Assembly: GCA_028281235.1 (NCBI GenBank)
Contig: JANQKG010000054.1
Coordinates: 1 to 37,282, forward strand
Source: Afifellaceae bacterium
GTDB taxonomy: Bacteria; Pseudomonadota; Alphaproteobacteria; Rhizobiales; Afifellaceae
DNA length: 37,282 nt
Reading direction: 5' to 3'
This document shows, piece by piece, positions 8,099-17,993 of this stretch (the stretch's first letter is position 1; each line of letters begins with the position of its first letter). A program made the translations under genes and the position numbers. Under the pieces are notes generated by a model. It made no database searches. It worked only from the letters and a program-made list of their open reading frames with translations, and was not told where the DNA came from.

Positions 8099-8398
8099 AT
8101 GCACAGAATGATCTGGTCGGCGATATTGGGCTTGGGATTGTGTGGCACAGCATTCGCCGACGATCGCGCCGACATTCTGGCGTCGTGCGCGGTCAACCTC
8201 GGACTATCCGCAGCAGGCTGCAATTGCGTCGCCGACAAGGCGATGAACGAGTTCAACGAACAGGAATTTGCGTTCTTCATGGCCGTCATCAAGAATGACA
8301 GGGACGCCCAGATGGCGGCGATGCAAGGCATGACGCCTGAAGAAATGACGAGCATCGGCGAGCGCATGAACGAGATGCCCGCCGCGTGCGCCGGATAA
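8099..8398 (+). CDS. Small secreted cysteine-containing protein, unknown function
   Basis: A 99-residue protein with a clear Sec-type signal peptide (MHRMIWSAILGLGLCGTAFA, cleavage expected near residue 20) and a mature part with five cysteines (ASCAVNLG, AAGCNCVAD, AACAG near the end), so it is probably periplasmic. The CxxxxxxxxxCxC spacing suggests disulfides or metal binding, but I recognise no family. ATG 8099 has AGGAGG five bases upstream. It lies 24 bases after sdhA in the same direction, inside the sdh operon. Confidence 0.75.
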   Translation: MHRMIWSAILGLGLCGTAFADDRADILASCAVNLGLSAAGCNCVADKAMNEFNEQEFAFFMAVIKNDRDAQMAAMQGMTPEEMTSIGERMNEMPAACAG

Positions 8399-8414
8399 GC
8401 CGGAGAAGCACCGC

Positions 8415-8861
8415 ATGACATCTGCCGCGACCGGCTACTCGCAAAAGCCCCTGCACGAGAAGCTGGGATACAGGCCCGGTCAGCGCGCCGTCTTCATTGC
8501 GTTGCCGGAGGAGCAGAAGAGCTTGGCGAAGTCCGTGGCATTCGGTTCCGTGAAGACGCTTACGACCTGGCACGCCAGGCTTCCCTCCGGCGGATGTGAT
8601 TTGATTCACGCATTCACCACCGCCAAGTCCGATCTGGACGCGCGACTTGCCGCACTGCAAGACGCGTTAAGGCCCGATGGTGCCATTTGGGTGTCCTGGC
8701 CGAAGAAGGCCGCGAAGGTGGCGACGGACGTAACGGAGGACCGCGTGCGCGAGGCAGCACTGAAGCTGGATTTGGTGGACGTGAAGGTCGCTGCCATCGA
8801 CGCCACCTGGTCCGGCCTGAAGCTGGTGATCCGCAAGGCGCGGCGGGCGGCGGCGTCATGA
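8415..8861 (+). CDS. DUF3052 family protein
   Basis: A 148-residue soluble protein of the DUF3052 family. Recognisable segments are GYSQKPLHEKLGYRPGQRA, LRPDGAIWVSWPKKAAKVATD, and VDVKVAAIDATWSGLKLVIRK at the C-terminus. The family has a methyltransferase-like strand order, but no S-adenosylmethionine motif is evident and its function is unknown. ATG 8415 has GGAGAAG upstream and follows the secreted protein by 16 bases. The stop overlaps an ATG at 8858 (ATGA) that leads into the vapD frame. Confidence 0.82.
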   Translation: MTSAATGYSQKPLHEKLGYRPGQRAVFIALPEEQKSLAKSVAFGSVKTLTTWHARLPSGGCDLIHAFTTAKSDLDARLAALQDALRPDGAIWVSWPKKAAKVATDVTEDRVREAALKLDLVDVKVAAIDATWSGLKLVIRKARRAAAS

Positions 8862-8935
8862 GAGCGATCAGCCAAGCCGGGCGCACCACGCGTTGGGAGA
8901 GATCGGGCATTGGTCACAACCGCGGAGGCGGTTCA

Positions 8936-9235
8936 ATGTATGCGATTACTTTCGATCTCGATACGCAAGTCCTCGAGGAAAGCTATGGAAGTGCCGCTTG
9001 GCGTAATGCCTATACAGACATTCGCAAGGCTCTGTTAGGGCATGGATTCGAATGGCAGCAGGGCAGCGTTTATTTTGGCAGTGATCAGGTAAACGCCGTG
9101 ACCTGCGTCGTGGCGATCCAAGACCTCACGAAGCGCTTTGACTGGTTCCGGCCGTCCGTTCGCGACATCCGGATGCTCCGTATTGAGGAGAACAACGACC
9201 TCGGTCCGGCCATAGAAACCGCGGCGGAGGGATAG
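8936..9235 (+). CDS. vapD: VapD-family endoribonuclease
   Basis: A 99-residue protein of the virulence-associated protein D family, small mRNA-cleaving ribonucleases with a Cas2-like ferredoxin fold. The opening MYAITFDLDT, then AYTDIRKALLGHGFEWQQGSVYF and the C-terminal WFRPSVRDIRMLRIEE match the family along its whole length. ATG 8936 has GGAGG upstream and matches the usual N-terminus. A longer frame from ATG 8858 would add 26 residues (ending GIGHNRGGGS) and overlaps the DUF3052 stop. The gene is intact and lies between DUF3052 and sdhB, only three bases before the sdhB start. No partner antitoxin was recognised. Confidence 0.85.
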   Translation: MYAITFDLDTQVLEESYGSAAWRNAYTDIRKALLGHGFEWQQGSVYFGSDQVNAVTCVVAIQDLTKRFDWFRPSVRDIRMLRIEENNDLGPAIETAAEG

Positions 9236-9238
9236 CCC

Positions 9239-10018
9239 TTGGTCCAGCTCACGCTCCCAAAGAACTCCCAAATCGGCGAGGGCAAGACCTGGCCCAAGCC
9301 CGAGGGCGCGACGCGCGTGAAGGCGTTTCGTGTCTATCGCTGGGACCCGGAGGACGGTCAGAACCCGCGCATCGACACGTTCTTCGTCGACCTCGGCGAT
9401 TGCGGGCCGATGGTGCTCGACGCGCTTTTATGGATCAAGAACAACGTCGATCCGACGCTGACGCTGCGCCGCTCGTGCCGCGAGGGCGTGTGCGGCTCCT
9501 GCGCCATGAACATCGACGGCATGAACACGCTCGCCTGCACCCACGGCCACGACGAGGTTGAGGGCGAGGTGAAGGTCTATCCGCTGCCGCACATGCAGGT
9601 GGTAAAGGACCTTGTGCCGGACCAGACGCACTTCTTCGCGCAGCACGCTTTTGTCGAGCCGTGGCTGAAGACAGTATCGCCGACGCCGCAGCGCGAATGG
9701 CTGCAAAGCCATGAGGATCGCCAGAAGCTTGACGGGCTCTACGAGTGCATCCTGTGCGCCTGCTGCTCCACCTCGTGCCCCAGCTATTGGTGGAACGGCG
9801 ACCGCTATCTCGGTCCCGCCGCTTTGTTGCAGGCCTATCGCTGGCTGATCGACTCGCGTGACGAGGCGACCGGCGAGCGGCTCGACGATCTGGAGGACCC
9901 GTTCCGCCTCTATCGCTGTCACACGATTATGAACTGCGCACAGACTTGCCCAAAGGGGCTGAACCCGGCAAAGGCGATTGCCGAAATCAAGAAGATGATG
10001 GTCGTGCGTCAGGTCTAG
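9239..10018 (+). CDS. sdhB: Succinate dehydrogenase iron-sulfur subunit
   Basis: Electron-transfer subunit of complex II linking FAD to quinone. The plant-type [2Fe-2S] ligands are Cys80, Cys85, Cys88 and Cys100 ([16 protein letters not shown] ... TLAC). The bacterial-ferredoxin part has [17 protein letters not shown] (Cys170-180) and [17 protein letters not shown] (Cys227-237) for the [4Fe-4S] and [3Fe-4S] clusters. Length 259 is normal. The start is TTG 9239, preceded by GGAGGG. It follows vapD by three bases, so expression must pass through the three inserted genes or start from an unseen internal promoter. Confidence 0.97.
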   Translation: MVQLTLPKNSQIGEGKTWPKPEGATRVKAFRVYRWDPEDGQNPRIDTFFVDLGDCGPMVLDALLWIKNNVDPTLTLRRSCREGVCGSCAMNIDGMNTLACTHGHDEVEGEVKVYPLPHMQVVKDLVPDQTHFFAQHAFVEPWLKTVSPTPQREWLQSHEDRQKLDGLYECILCACCSTSCPSYWWNGDRYLGPAALLQAYRWLIDSRDEATGERLDDLEDPFRLYRCHTIMNCAQTCPKGLNPAKAIAEIKKMMVVRQV

Positions 10019-10107
10019 CGACCAAGGGGCGGGGGCGGTTTGTTAAGAATCGGTTAGGCATGGCTCCTCGATAGTCCGGCCGAACCGAAATCGACAGGGC
10101 TGACAAG

Positions 10108-11295
10108 ATGCGCCGCGCCATTCCTTTCGCCATCTCGTTGACCGTCGGCGCAGCCTGCCTTTACGCCGCGCCGGCCGCCGCGAGCTTCTCCTCCTGCATC
10201 GCCAATCTGAAAAGTGCGGCCATCAATGCCGGAATCAGCCGCAGCGTGGCGTCGCAAGCGCTTGATCGGGTGCAATATGACGAGGACGTGATCCGGCGCT
10301 CCAAGCGGCAGCCGGAGTTCAAGACGCCAATCTGGGACTATCTCGGCTTCTTGGTCGACGAGCAGCGCATCGAGGACGGCCAGGCCGTGATGCGCCAATA
10401 CGACAGCGTGCTGCGCGCCGCCGAGCAGCGCTTTGGCGTGAACCGGTATGTGATCGCGGCCGTGTGGGGCGTGGAAAGCAATTACGGACAGCAAACGGGC
10501 AAGCATTATCTGCCGCAATCCCTGGCGACGCTGGTTTGCGAAGGCGGACGCCGCACGAAATTCTGGCGCGGCGAGCTGATCGCGGCGTTGACGCTCGTCG
10601 ATCGCGGTGACCTGCAACTGAACGAGCTTTACGGATCGTGGGCCGGCGCCTTCGGCCAGACGCAGTTCATCCCGTCGACCTATAAGCGCCTGGCCGTCGA
10701 TTTCGACGGTGACGGGCGGCGCGACCTAGTCCGCTCCATCGCCGATGCGTTGGGCTCCACGGCGAATTACCTCAAGCGCGCCGGCTGGCAGCCGGGCGCC
10801 TCGTGGATGATCGAGGTGAAGGCGCCGCGCGGCTACAAGGGGCCGACCGGGCGCAAGAACCGCGCGTCGCTATCGACATGGGCCAAGCGCGGCGTCGTGC
10901 GGGCTGATGGAGCGCAGCTTTCCGGCGGCGCCAATGCCGGCCTGCTCCTTCCTGCAGGCTCCAACGGTCCTGGCTTTCTCGTCTTCAAGAATTTTGATGC
11001 GATCTACGCCTACAATCAGGCGGAATCCTACGCGCTCGCCATCTCGCATCTCGCCGACCGCTTGGCCGGCTATCCGGCGCTGCGCACGCCCTGGCCGACC
11101 GACGATCCGCCGCTGTCACGCGCCGAACGCAAGCGCCTGCAGGAATTGCTGCTCGCCCATGGCTACGACATCGGCGAAGTGGATGGGAAGATCGGACCGA
11201 TCACCCGCGCTGCGATCAAGGAGGCGGAGAAGCGCTTCGGCATGCAGCCGACGGGCCGCGCCGGCGGCAAGATCTATCGCGCGCTCGGCGGGTAG
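10108..11295 (+). CDS. Lytic murein transglycosylase, MltB-like (GH103), with peptidoglycan-binding domain
   Basis: A periplasmic enzyme that cleaves the glycan strands of peptidoglycan to 1,6-anhydro products. Residues 1-25 are a signal peptide ending APAAAS. The catalytic domain has AAVWGVESNYGQQTGK with the probable catalytic Glu123, then GSWAGAFGQTQFIPSTYKR and DFDGDGRRDLV. A C-terminal peptidoglycan_binding_1 domain (about 325-393) shows LQELLLAHGYDIGEVDGKIG and TRAAIKEAEKRFGM. There is no lipobox, so unlike E. coli MltB it is probably soluble. Length 395 fits the domain combination. Confidence 0.9.
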   Translation: MRRAIPFAISLTVGAACLYAAPAAASFSSCIANLKSAAINAGISRSVASQALDRVQYDEDVIRRSKRQPEFKTPIWDYLGFLVDEQRIEDGQAVMRQYDSVLRAAEQRFGVNRYVIAAVWGVESNYGQQTGKHYLPQSLATLVCEGGRRTKFWRGELIAALTLVDRGDLQLNELYGSWAGAFGQTQFIPSTYKRLAVDFDGDGRRDLVRSIADALGSTANYLKRAGWQPGASWMIEVKAPRGYKGPTGRKNRASLSTWAKRGVVRADGAQLSGGANAGLLLPAGSNGPGFLVFKNFDAIYAYNQAESYALAISHLADRLAGYPALRTPWPTDDPPLSRAERKRLQELLLAHGYDIGEVDGKIGPITRAAIKEAEKRFGMQPTGRAGGKIYRALGG

Positions 11296-11713
11296 AGCCT
11301 GGAGCGTGGCCGGCGAATGCGGCGAAACGCGATAACGTTCCGGCTATCCTCTGCTGTCATCCCGGTTCGGCCGCCAGGCCGAGACCGGGACCCATGACCA
11401 ACCAACGGGCGTTGTTAGATTCAGCGTCGCGTCCTTCGTCCGTTTGCTCCGGTGGGTATGGATCCCGCACAGCGCCGCGTTCCGCGCCGCTTGCGGGATG
11501 ACAAACGAGAGGGGGGCGATCGGCTACGATCGAATCTCTCGTCTGTCATCCCGGTTCGGCCGAAGGCCAAGACCGGGGTCCATAATCCCGGCGCCGGCGG
11601 TCACAGCCGGACGGCGTGCATCGTGTTGATGGGCCGCACAGCCTCACGCTGCTCGGCCCAAGCGGGATGACGAAGAGCAAGTTGGCGCGCTTAAGCCTCC
11701 GCCGTTCGCGCCG
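11296..11713. repeat. Mosaic of short palindromic intergenic repeats
   Basis: This 418-base gap holds no credible gene. It carries at least two copies of the GTCATCCCGGTTCGGCC...GACCGGG module (11355-11398 and 11542-11588), an inverted ATCCCGCACAGCG...GCGGGATGAC module (about 11458-11502), and a decayed copy ending AAGCGGGATGACGAAG near 11672. The same modules recur at 25958-26204 and 27227-27692. Short open frames here are artefacts of the repeats. It separates two convergent genes. Confidence 0.8.
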
Positions 11714-12601
11714 TCAAAATTCCGCGTCGCGATCGGCCGCCAGCCGCTCCACGACATGTCGCTGCAATTGCTGCGCGGTCGCAGCCGGTTCGCAATCGGC
11801 AAAGCGCGCATGCGGGATGAGCGGACCGATCGTGATGTGAAAGGTCTTGCCCTGTTTGTTGAGCAGCTCGTGGAACACGGTCATGTCCCGCAGCTCCGTG
11901 TTCCAATTGGCGAACCAGTAGAACAGGCCGGAATTGCGGGCGCGGACGTTGACCGGAAGGATCGGCACGCGCTGCCGCCGTGGCAATGTCACTGCCGTGC
12001 TTTGCCAGGGCCGCTCATGCAGGCTGCCGTCGCGCCAATAGGCGATGCGGCCTGAGGGAAACATGACCACCGCGCGGCCGTCCTTGAAGGCTTGCGATGA
12101 GAGGCGCAGCGTCTCACGCATCTTCGTGCGGTCGCGCAGATCCTCCCGCCATTCGACGGGGATGAGCACTTCGGAGAGGCGCTCGTTGACGCGAAGCGCA
12201 TCCCGGTTGGTGAAGATGGCGATATCCCGGCGAACGCGCTTCAGCGCGTCATAGACGGCCACGCCGTCGGCGATTCCGGTGGGATGATTCACCGCCATGA
12301 CGAACGCCCCCTCTTTGGGGATTCGCTCAAGCCCGGTGATGTCGAGGTCAAGCGCCAGAAGCCGGCTGACATATTCCATCGCGCCGTGGCCGGTCAGCGG
12401 CGCGAGCTCGTCGGCCATGCGCACCGCTTCGTCATAATGCAGAATCTTGTAGAGAAACGGCCGGATAAGCGGCCACCAGCGGCTGTTGACGATCTTCTCG
12501 CCGCGTTCGGCGATCAGTTGGTCGGCAATATGCGGAGTGCGCGGCGCATCAAGCTCCAGCACGCTCGGTCGCACTTCCCCGACATTCCTGGGAACAGCCA
12601 T
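11714..12601 (-). CDS. PlsC-family 1-acylglycerol-3-phosphate-type acyltransferase
   Basis: A membrane-associated acyltransferase related to PlsC and lyso-ornithine-lipid acyltransferases, which transfer a fatty acyl group to a lysolipid. The catalytic NHxxxxD motif is present as NHPTGIAD, and FPSGRIAYWRDGSL is the equivalent of the FPEG block. Residues ~45-70 contain a short hydrophobic segment (WWPLIRPFLYKIL). The ATG at 12601 (MAVPRN) is preferred over a TTG at 12643; both ribosome sites are weak. It is 295 residues and divergent from the Omp19-like gene. The lipid substrate is not determined by the sequence. Confidence 0.78.
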   Translation of the reverse strand: MAVPRNVGEVRPSVLELDAPRTPHIADQLIAERGEKIVNSRWWPLIRPFLYKILHYDEAVRMADELAPLTGHGAMEYVSRLLALDLDITGLERIPKEGAFVMAVNHPTGIADGVAVYDALKRVRRDIAIFTNRDALRVNERLSEVLIPVEWREDLRDRTKMRETLRLSSQAFKDGRAVVMFPSGRIAYWRDGSLHERPWQSTAVTLPRRQRVPILPVNVRARNSGLFYWFANWNTELRDMTVFHELLNKQGKTFHITIGPLIPHARFADCEPAATAQQLQRHVVERLAADRDAEF

Positions 12602-12716
12602 GCTGAGATCCGCCGTTGGTGACAAAGGGCGTAGGACGTGCAAGTAAAGCGGTCAAGTCCGCGAGCCAATGCAATGAAGGCCGCCCCGCGCGCCGTTGAG
12701 AATACACGGGACGAAC

Positions 12717-13268
12717 ATGGAATTGCGATTCCACACTTTTGTGACACTTGCCCTGGCCGCTCTCATGACAAGCGGCTGCAGCCTCAGACTGTTCGGACGC
12801 AACGATCCGCCGCCACCGCCCGCGCCGCTTACGGTCGCGCCGGCCGGCACGGTGACCGGCTCCGCCCTGCCGCCCCCGGACGCCGCCGGTGCCGCCACGG
12901 GGACCACAGCCGAAGCGCCGACCGGTTTGGCTGCGCTCGACCCGTCGGCCAATGCCGCGCCAGCGCCTGCCGCCGCGACCAGTAACGAGCTCGGCCGCAC
13001 CGATCTGCTCGGCGGATGGACAATGGCGGCCGCCGGCGAGTCCTGTCAGCTCTTCATGACTTTGACCACTTGGGCCGGCGGCTATCGCGCGTCCACGCGC
13101 GGCTGCACCAATGCGTCGCTCCAAGGCATCTCAGCCTGGAATATCGAGGCCGGGCAGGTGCAGCTCTTCAATGACGCCGGCTCCACGATCGCGCGCCTCT
13201 ATCCCACTTCCAAGTCGCAGCTCGACGGACAGTCCACCGGCGGAGGGCCGGTGACGCTCACACGGTAA
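12717..13268 (+). CDS. Omp19-like lipoprotein with AprI/Inh-type protease inhibitor domain
   Basis: A surface or periplasmic lipoprotein resembling Brucella Omp19. Signal peptide MELRFHTFVTLALAALMTSG is followed by Cys21, the probable lipidation site. A Pro/Ala-rich linker (PPPPPAPLTVAP) leads to a C-terminal ~85-residue beta-barrel domain (LLGGWTMAAAGESCQLFMT, YRASTRGC, GQSTGGGPVTLTR) of the Inh family of metalloprotease inhibitors, with the usual paired cysteines. ATG 12717 is preferred to a TTG at 12696. Homology to Omp19 is by recalled pattern; inhibitor activity is inferred. Confidence 0.8.
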   Translation: MELRFHTFVTLALAALMTSGCSLRLFGRNDPPPPPAPLTVAPAGTVTGSALPPPDAAGAATGTTAEAPTGLAALDPSANAAPAPAAATSNELGRTDLLGGWTMAAAGESCQLFMTLTTWAGGYRASTRGCTNASLQGISAWNIEAGQVQLFNDAGSTIARLYPTSKSQLDGQSTGGGPVTLTR

Positions 13269-13310
13269 ACCGCGCGGGCCGGTGAGGGCACAAACGGGCC
13301 GAGGCATTCG

Positions 13311-14552
13311 GTGCCGCGCACGAAGATCAACATGAGCACCGAAGCGAGGCGCGAGCCGTCTGCGCAACCCCCGGCGGGCGGACCTGTGGCGCGGCGCTAT
13401 TGGGCGCTGGTGGATTCCGGCAAGATCAAACCCGACGAGATGCAGTTGACGCTGGTCTCAGCGCTTGATGCGTTGGGGGAGGCGATCGGCGCGCGCGATG
13501 AGGCGCACGGCACAAGCTGGCTTGGTCGCCGCAGGCTGCGTCGCCGCAAGCCGCAGCCGCTCTGTGGCCTTTACATCTGGGGCGGCGTCGGGCGCGGCAA
13601 GACGCTGCTCATGGATCTGTTCTTCGATGACGCGCCCACGACCCGTAAGCGCCGCGTGCACTTCCATGAGTTCATGGCAGAGATCCACGATCGCCTGGGC
13701 GCCTTCCGCAAAGACCGTAGAGGGCGAAGCGATCCGATCCCGCCTGTCGCACGTGACGTCGCCGCCAATGTTGAGCTTCTCTGCTTCGACGAGTTCATCG
13801 TTAGCGACATCGCAGATGCAATGATCCTCGGCCGCTTGTTCGAGCAGCTCTTTCAGTACGGCGTAATCGTCGTGGCGACAACCAACATCGCACCCGACGA
13901 TCTTTACAAAGGCGGCATCAATCGGGCTCTGTTTGTTCCCGCCATTGCGCTGATCAAGGCGCATATGTCCGTCTTTCATCTCGATGCGCCGCAAGATTAC
14001 CGCCAGGGCTCCGCCGGCACCGAGCCGCGATATGCAACACCGCTCGGTCCGCAAGCCGACGCATGCCTGGACGCACACTTCGCTCGCCTGACCAAAAACG
14101 CATCAACGGAGCAAACGGAGGTGGTCAACAAGGGGCGGCGCATCAACGTGCCGCAGGCCGCAGAAGGCGTCGCGCGTTTCGATTTCACCGATCTGTGTTC
14201 ACATCCGCTCGGCGCCGGCGACTATCTGGCGATCACAAAACGCTTCCACACGATCATTCTCGCCAACATACCGATTCTCTCTCCGGTTCGCCGAAACGAA
14301 GCCAAACGGATGATCAATCTGATCGACACGCTCTACGACAGACATGTGCGATTGATCGTGTCGGCGGAAGCTGAACCCGTTGCGCTTTGGAACGGAAAGG
14401 ATGCCGCCGTCACGTTTGAGTTCATGCGCACGGCGTCGCGTTTGATTGAGATGCGTTCCGATGCGTATTGGAACGCGGCGGCAGTTCCCAGCGACATGTC
14501 GTCGTCGCACGCAGCATCGCGAAGCGACAAAAAAGAGACCCGGAACGTTTGA
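13311..14552 (+). CDS. zapE: AFG1-like ATPase, cell division protein ZapE
   Basis: A P-loop ATPase of the AFG1/ZapE family, which in E. coli acts on the FtsZ ring and in mitochondria on inner-membrane protein quality control. Walker A GGVGRGKT is at residues 91-98 and Walker B LLCFDEFIVSDIADAM near 155. ATTNIAPDDLYKGGINR and the C-terminal DTLYDRHVRLIVSAEAEP are typical. The start is either GTG 13311 or ATG 13332. The last codons overlap a stem-loop terminator. It precedes mdh and the suc genes, an order I associate with Hyphomicrobiales. Confidence 0.92.
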   Translation: MPRTKINMSTEARREPSAQPPAGGPVARRYWALVDSGKIKPDEMQLTLVSALDALGEAIGARDEAHGTSWLGRRRLRRRKPQPLCGLYIWGGVGRGKTLLMDLFFDDAPTTRKRRVHFHEFMAEIHDRLGAFRKDRRGRSDPIPPVARDVAANVELLCFDEFIVSDIADAMILGRLFEQLFQYGVIVVATTNIAPDDLYKGGINRALFVPAIALIKAHMSVFHLDAPQDYRQGSAGTEPRYATPLGPQADACLDAHFARLTKNASTEQTEVVNKGRRINVPQAAEGVARFDFTDLCSHPLGAGDYLAITKRFHTIILANIPILSPVRRNEAKRMINLIDTLYDRHVRLIVSAEAEPVALWNGKDAAVTFEFMRTASRLIEMRSDAYWNAAAVPSDMSSSHAASRSDKKETRNV

Positions 14553-14565
14553 TCCCGGGCCTCTT
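14529..14565 (-). terminator. Rho-independent terminator of the histone-like gene, overlapping the zapE stop
   Basis: Read on the minus strand, AAGAGGCCCGGG (14565-14554) pairs with CCGGGTCTCTT (14543-14533) around a 10-base loop and is followed by six T (14534-14529). This is a strong intrinsic terminator for the minus-strand gene ending at 14603. The zapE TGA (14550-14552) lies in the loop. On the plus strand the same hairpin is followed only by TTAAGTTT, so it may weakly end zapE transcripts too. Confidence 0.8.
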
Positions 14566-14602
14566 AAGTTTCGGAAAACTAAGGAAGTTTTCGCTGCGAA
14601 AG

Positions 14603-14872
14603 CTACCTTCTTTTCGCGGTCTTGCGCTTGGCGGGTTTCCGCTTTGCGGCTTTCTTTTTCGCCGGCGCTTTCCGCTTCACAGTCTTCTTCTTGGCGACTT
14701 TCTTTTTCGCAGCCACCTTACGCTTCACAGGTTTCTTCTTGGCAGGTTTCCGCTTCGCGGTCTTCTTCTTGGCGGCGGGCTTGCGTGACTTTTTCGCTGC
14801 GGCTTTCTTCGCAGCGGACTTGCTCGCGGCCCTCGCGCCAGAAGTTCTCCTGCCGGTCGTTGCTTTGGCCAT
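14603..14872 (-). CDS. Histone H1-like Lys/Ala-rich nucleoid protein
   Basis: An 89-residue, extremely basic protein: after MAKATTGRRTSGARAASKSA it consists almost entirely of repeats such as AAKKK, KRKPAKKK and VKRK. This low-complexity pattern resembles bacterial H1-like proteins and the AlgP C-terminal tail, which bind DNA or compact the nucleoid. ATG 14872 has GGGGAG seven bases upstream; a longer frame from 14899 lacks support. It is opposite in direction to zapE and mdh and has its own terminator. The repeats are Lys codons interleaved with Ala, Pro and Arg, so length may vary by slippage. DNA binding is inferred from composition. Confidence 0.75.
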   Translation of the reverse strand: MAKATTGRRTSGARAASKSAAKKAAAKKSRKPAAKKKTAKRKPAKKKPVKRKVAAKKKVAKKKTVKRKAPAKKKAAKRKPAKRKTAKRR

Positions 14873-14966
14873 AGTGGTCTCCCCTGATGACCGACTCATT
14901 TATCGGCCGGCGAGACGCTAGCAAAGACGCAATGGATGCGTAAGAGAAGAGTTGCATCCTAAGTGA

Positions 14967-16025
<1,059 letters not shown>

Positions 16026-16058
16026 GCGCCAACGTTCCCCGCCGCCCGGAGTGCTACG

Positions 16059-17255
<1,197 letters not shown>

Positions 17256-17364
17256 AACGGTGGCCGACAGCGTCAACCTCGCCGCAAAGCTGGCCAGGAG
17301 CGCATGGATAGACGGCGGCAGGGCTGATAGGCCATAGATGCGGCTTGATTGACGGAGTCGAAGC

Positions 17365-17651
17365 ATGAGCAAGAGCATCACGCTCCAAGTCGATGATGAG
17401 GTGCTCCAGAAAGTGCAGCGGTCGCTGTCCGCGAGAAGACGACGGTCGACCGCCTGGTCGCTGAATTTCTGCAGGAGAAGGCCAAGGAGGTAGACTTGCC
17501 GGAGCAGAGACGCGAGGCGGTCGAGCGAGTTCTTGAGCTGAGCCGGAACACGCAGGCGCGGCTGGGGCAGAACTGGACGTTTGATCGGGAGGCGACTTAT
17601 GCCGAGCGCCTTTCTCGATACCAACATCAGATCGTGGCGGCATCCAGATAA
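17365..17651 (+). pseudogene. VapB-like antitoxin, frameshifted
   Basis: ATG 17365 with GGAG upstream begins MSKSITLQVDDEVLQKVQ, a ribbon-helix-helix-like antitoxin start, but this frame stops at 17491 after 42 codons. From about 17418 the adjacent frame continues naturally with AVREKTTVDRLVAEFLQEKA and runs to the TAA at 17649. The rejoined product would be ~95 residues. A one-base loss (or two-base gain) near 17418-17425 explains the break. It directly precedes and overlaps the start of a PIN-toxin remnant, the usual VapBC order. Confidence 0.7.
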
Positions 17652-17656
17652 GCGCA
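17599..17656 (+). pseudogene. VapC (PIN domain) toxin remnant
   Basis: ATG 17599 has GGGAGG six bases upstream and encodes MPSAFLDTNI, the first strand of a PIN-domain ribonuclease including the first catalytic aspartate. The expected continuation is lost: this frame proceeds to unrelated sequence. The overlapping frame reads IVAAS, which resembles the next part of the PIN motif, so a further small indel is likely. Only about 15 of ~130 codons remain before the next gene. It is a dead toxin fragment downstream of the broken antitoxin. Confidence 0.6.
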
Positions 17657-17980
17657 ATGGCCGGTCTGCTTTTCTTTGTTGCTATCGGTTCAGTGGTTCT
17701 CTACGGCGCGCTGCGCTTAGTCGAGACAAAGCGCGCCGGAGGGCGGAGGGGTGCAGCCCAGGTAGTCATCTGGATTGGTTTTGCCGGAGCAGTCCTGCCG
17801 CTGGCCTTTGGCGGGATTGTCAGCTTCAACGCGCCACCTGAAATGGGTAGGGCAGCCATTGTCCTTGACGTGTTTTCGTCGCCGGTAATCTACGTGCTGG
17901 GTGCGTTTTGGCTTGCATCCGCGTACGCCGTCAGCAATAGCGTCGCCAGCGTGCTCCGGGAACACCGCTCGTCTCCTTGA
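17657..17980 (+). CDS. Small membrane protein, unknown function (first paralogue)
   Basis: A 107-residue integral membrane protein with about three hydrophobic segments (LLFFVAIGSVVLYGALRLV, VVIWIGFAGAVLPLAFGGIV and VIYVLGAFWLASAYAVSNSV). It resembles the next gene, sharing LYGALRLV near the start and W-L-x-SAYAV near the end, so the two look like tandem paralogues. I recognise no family. The ribosome site is weak. It begins just after the VapBC debris and sits between sucC and sucD. Confidence 0.55.
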   Translation: MAGLLFFVAIGSVVLYGALRLVETKRAGGRRGAAQVVIWIGFAGAVLPLAFGGIVSFNAPPEMGRAAIVLDVFSSPVIYVLGAFWLASAYAVSNSVASVLREHRSSP

Positions 17981-17993
17981 CGCGCGAACGACG

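Noticed and set aside
11444-11670. Short open frames in the repeat-rich gap
   Set aside because: They consist of translated palindromic repeat modules that recur elsewhere; no ribosome sites or conserved protein sequence.
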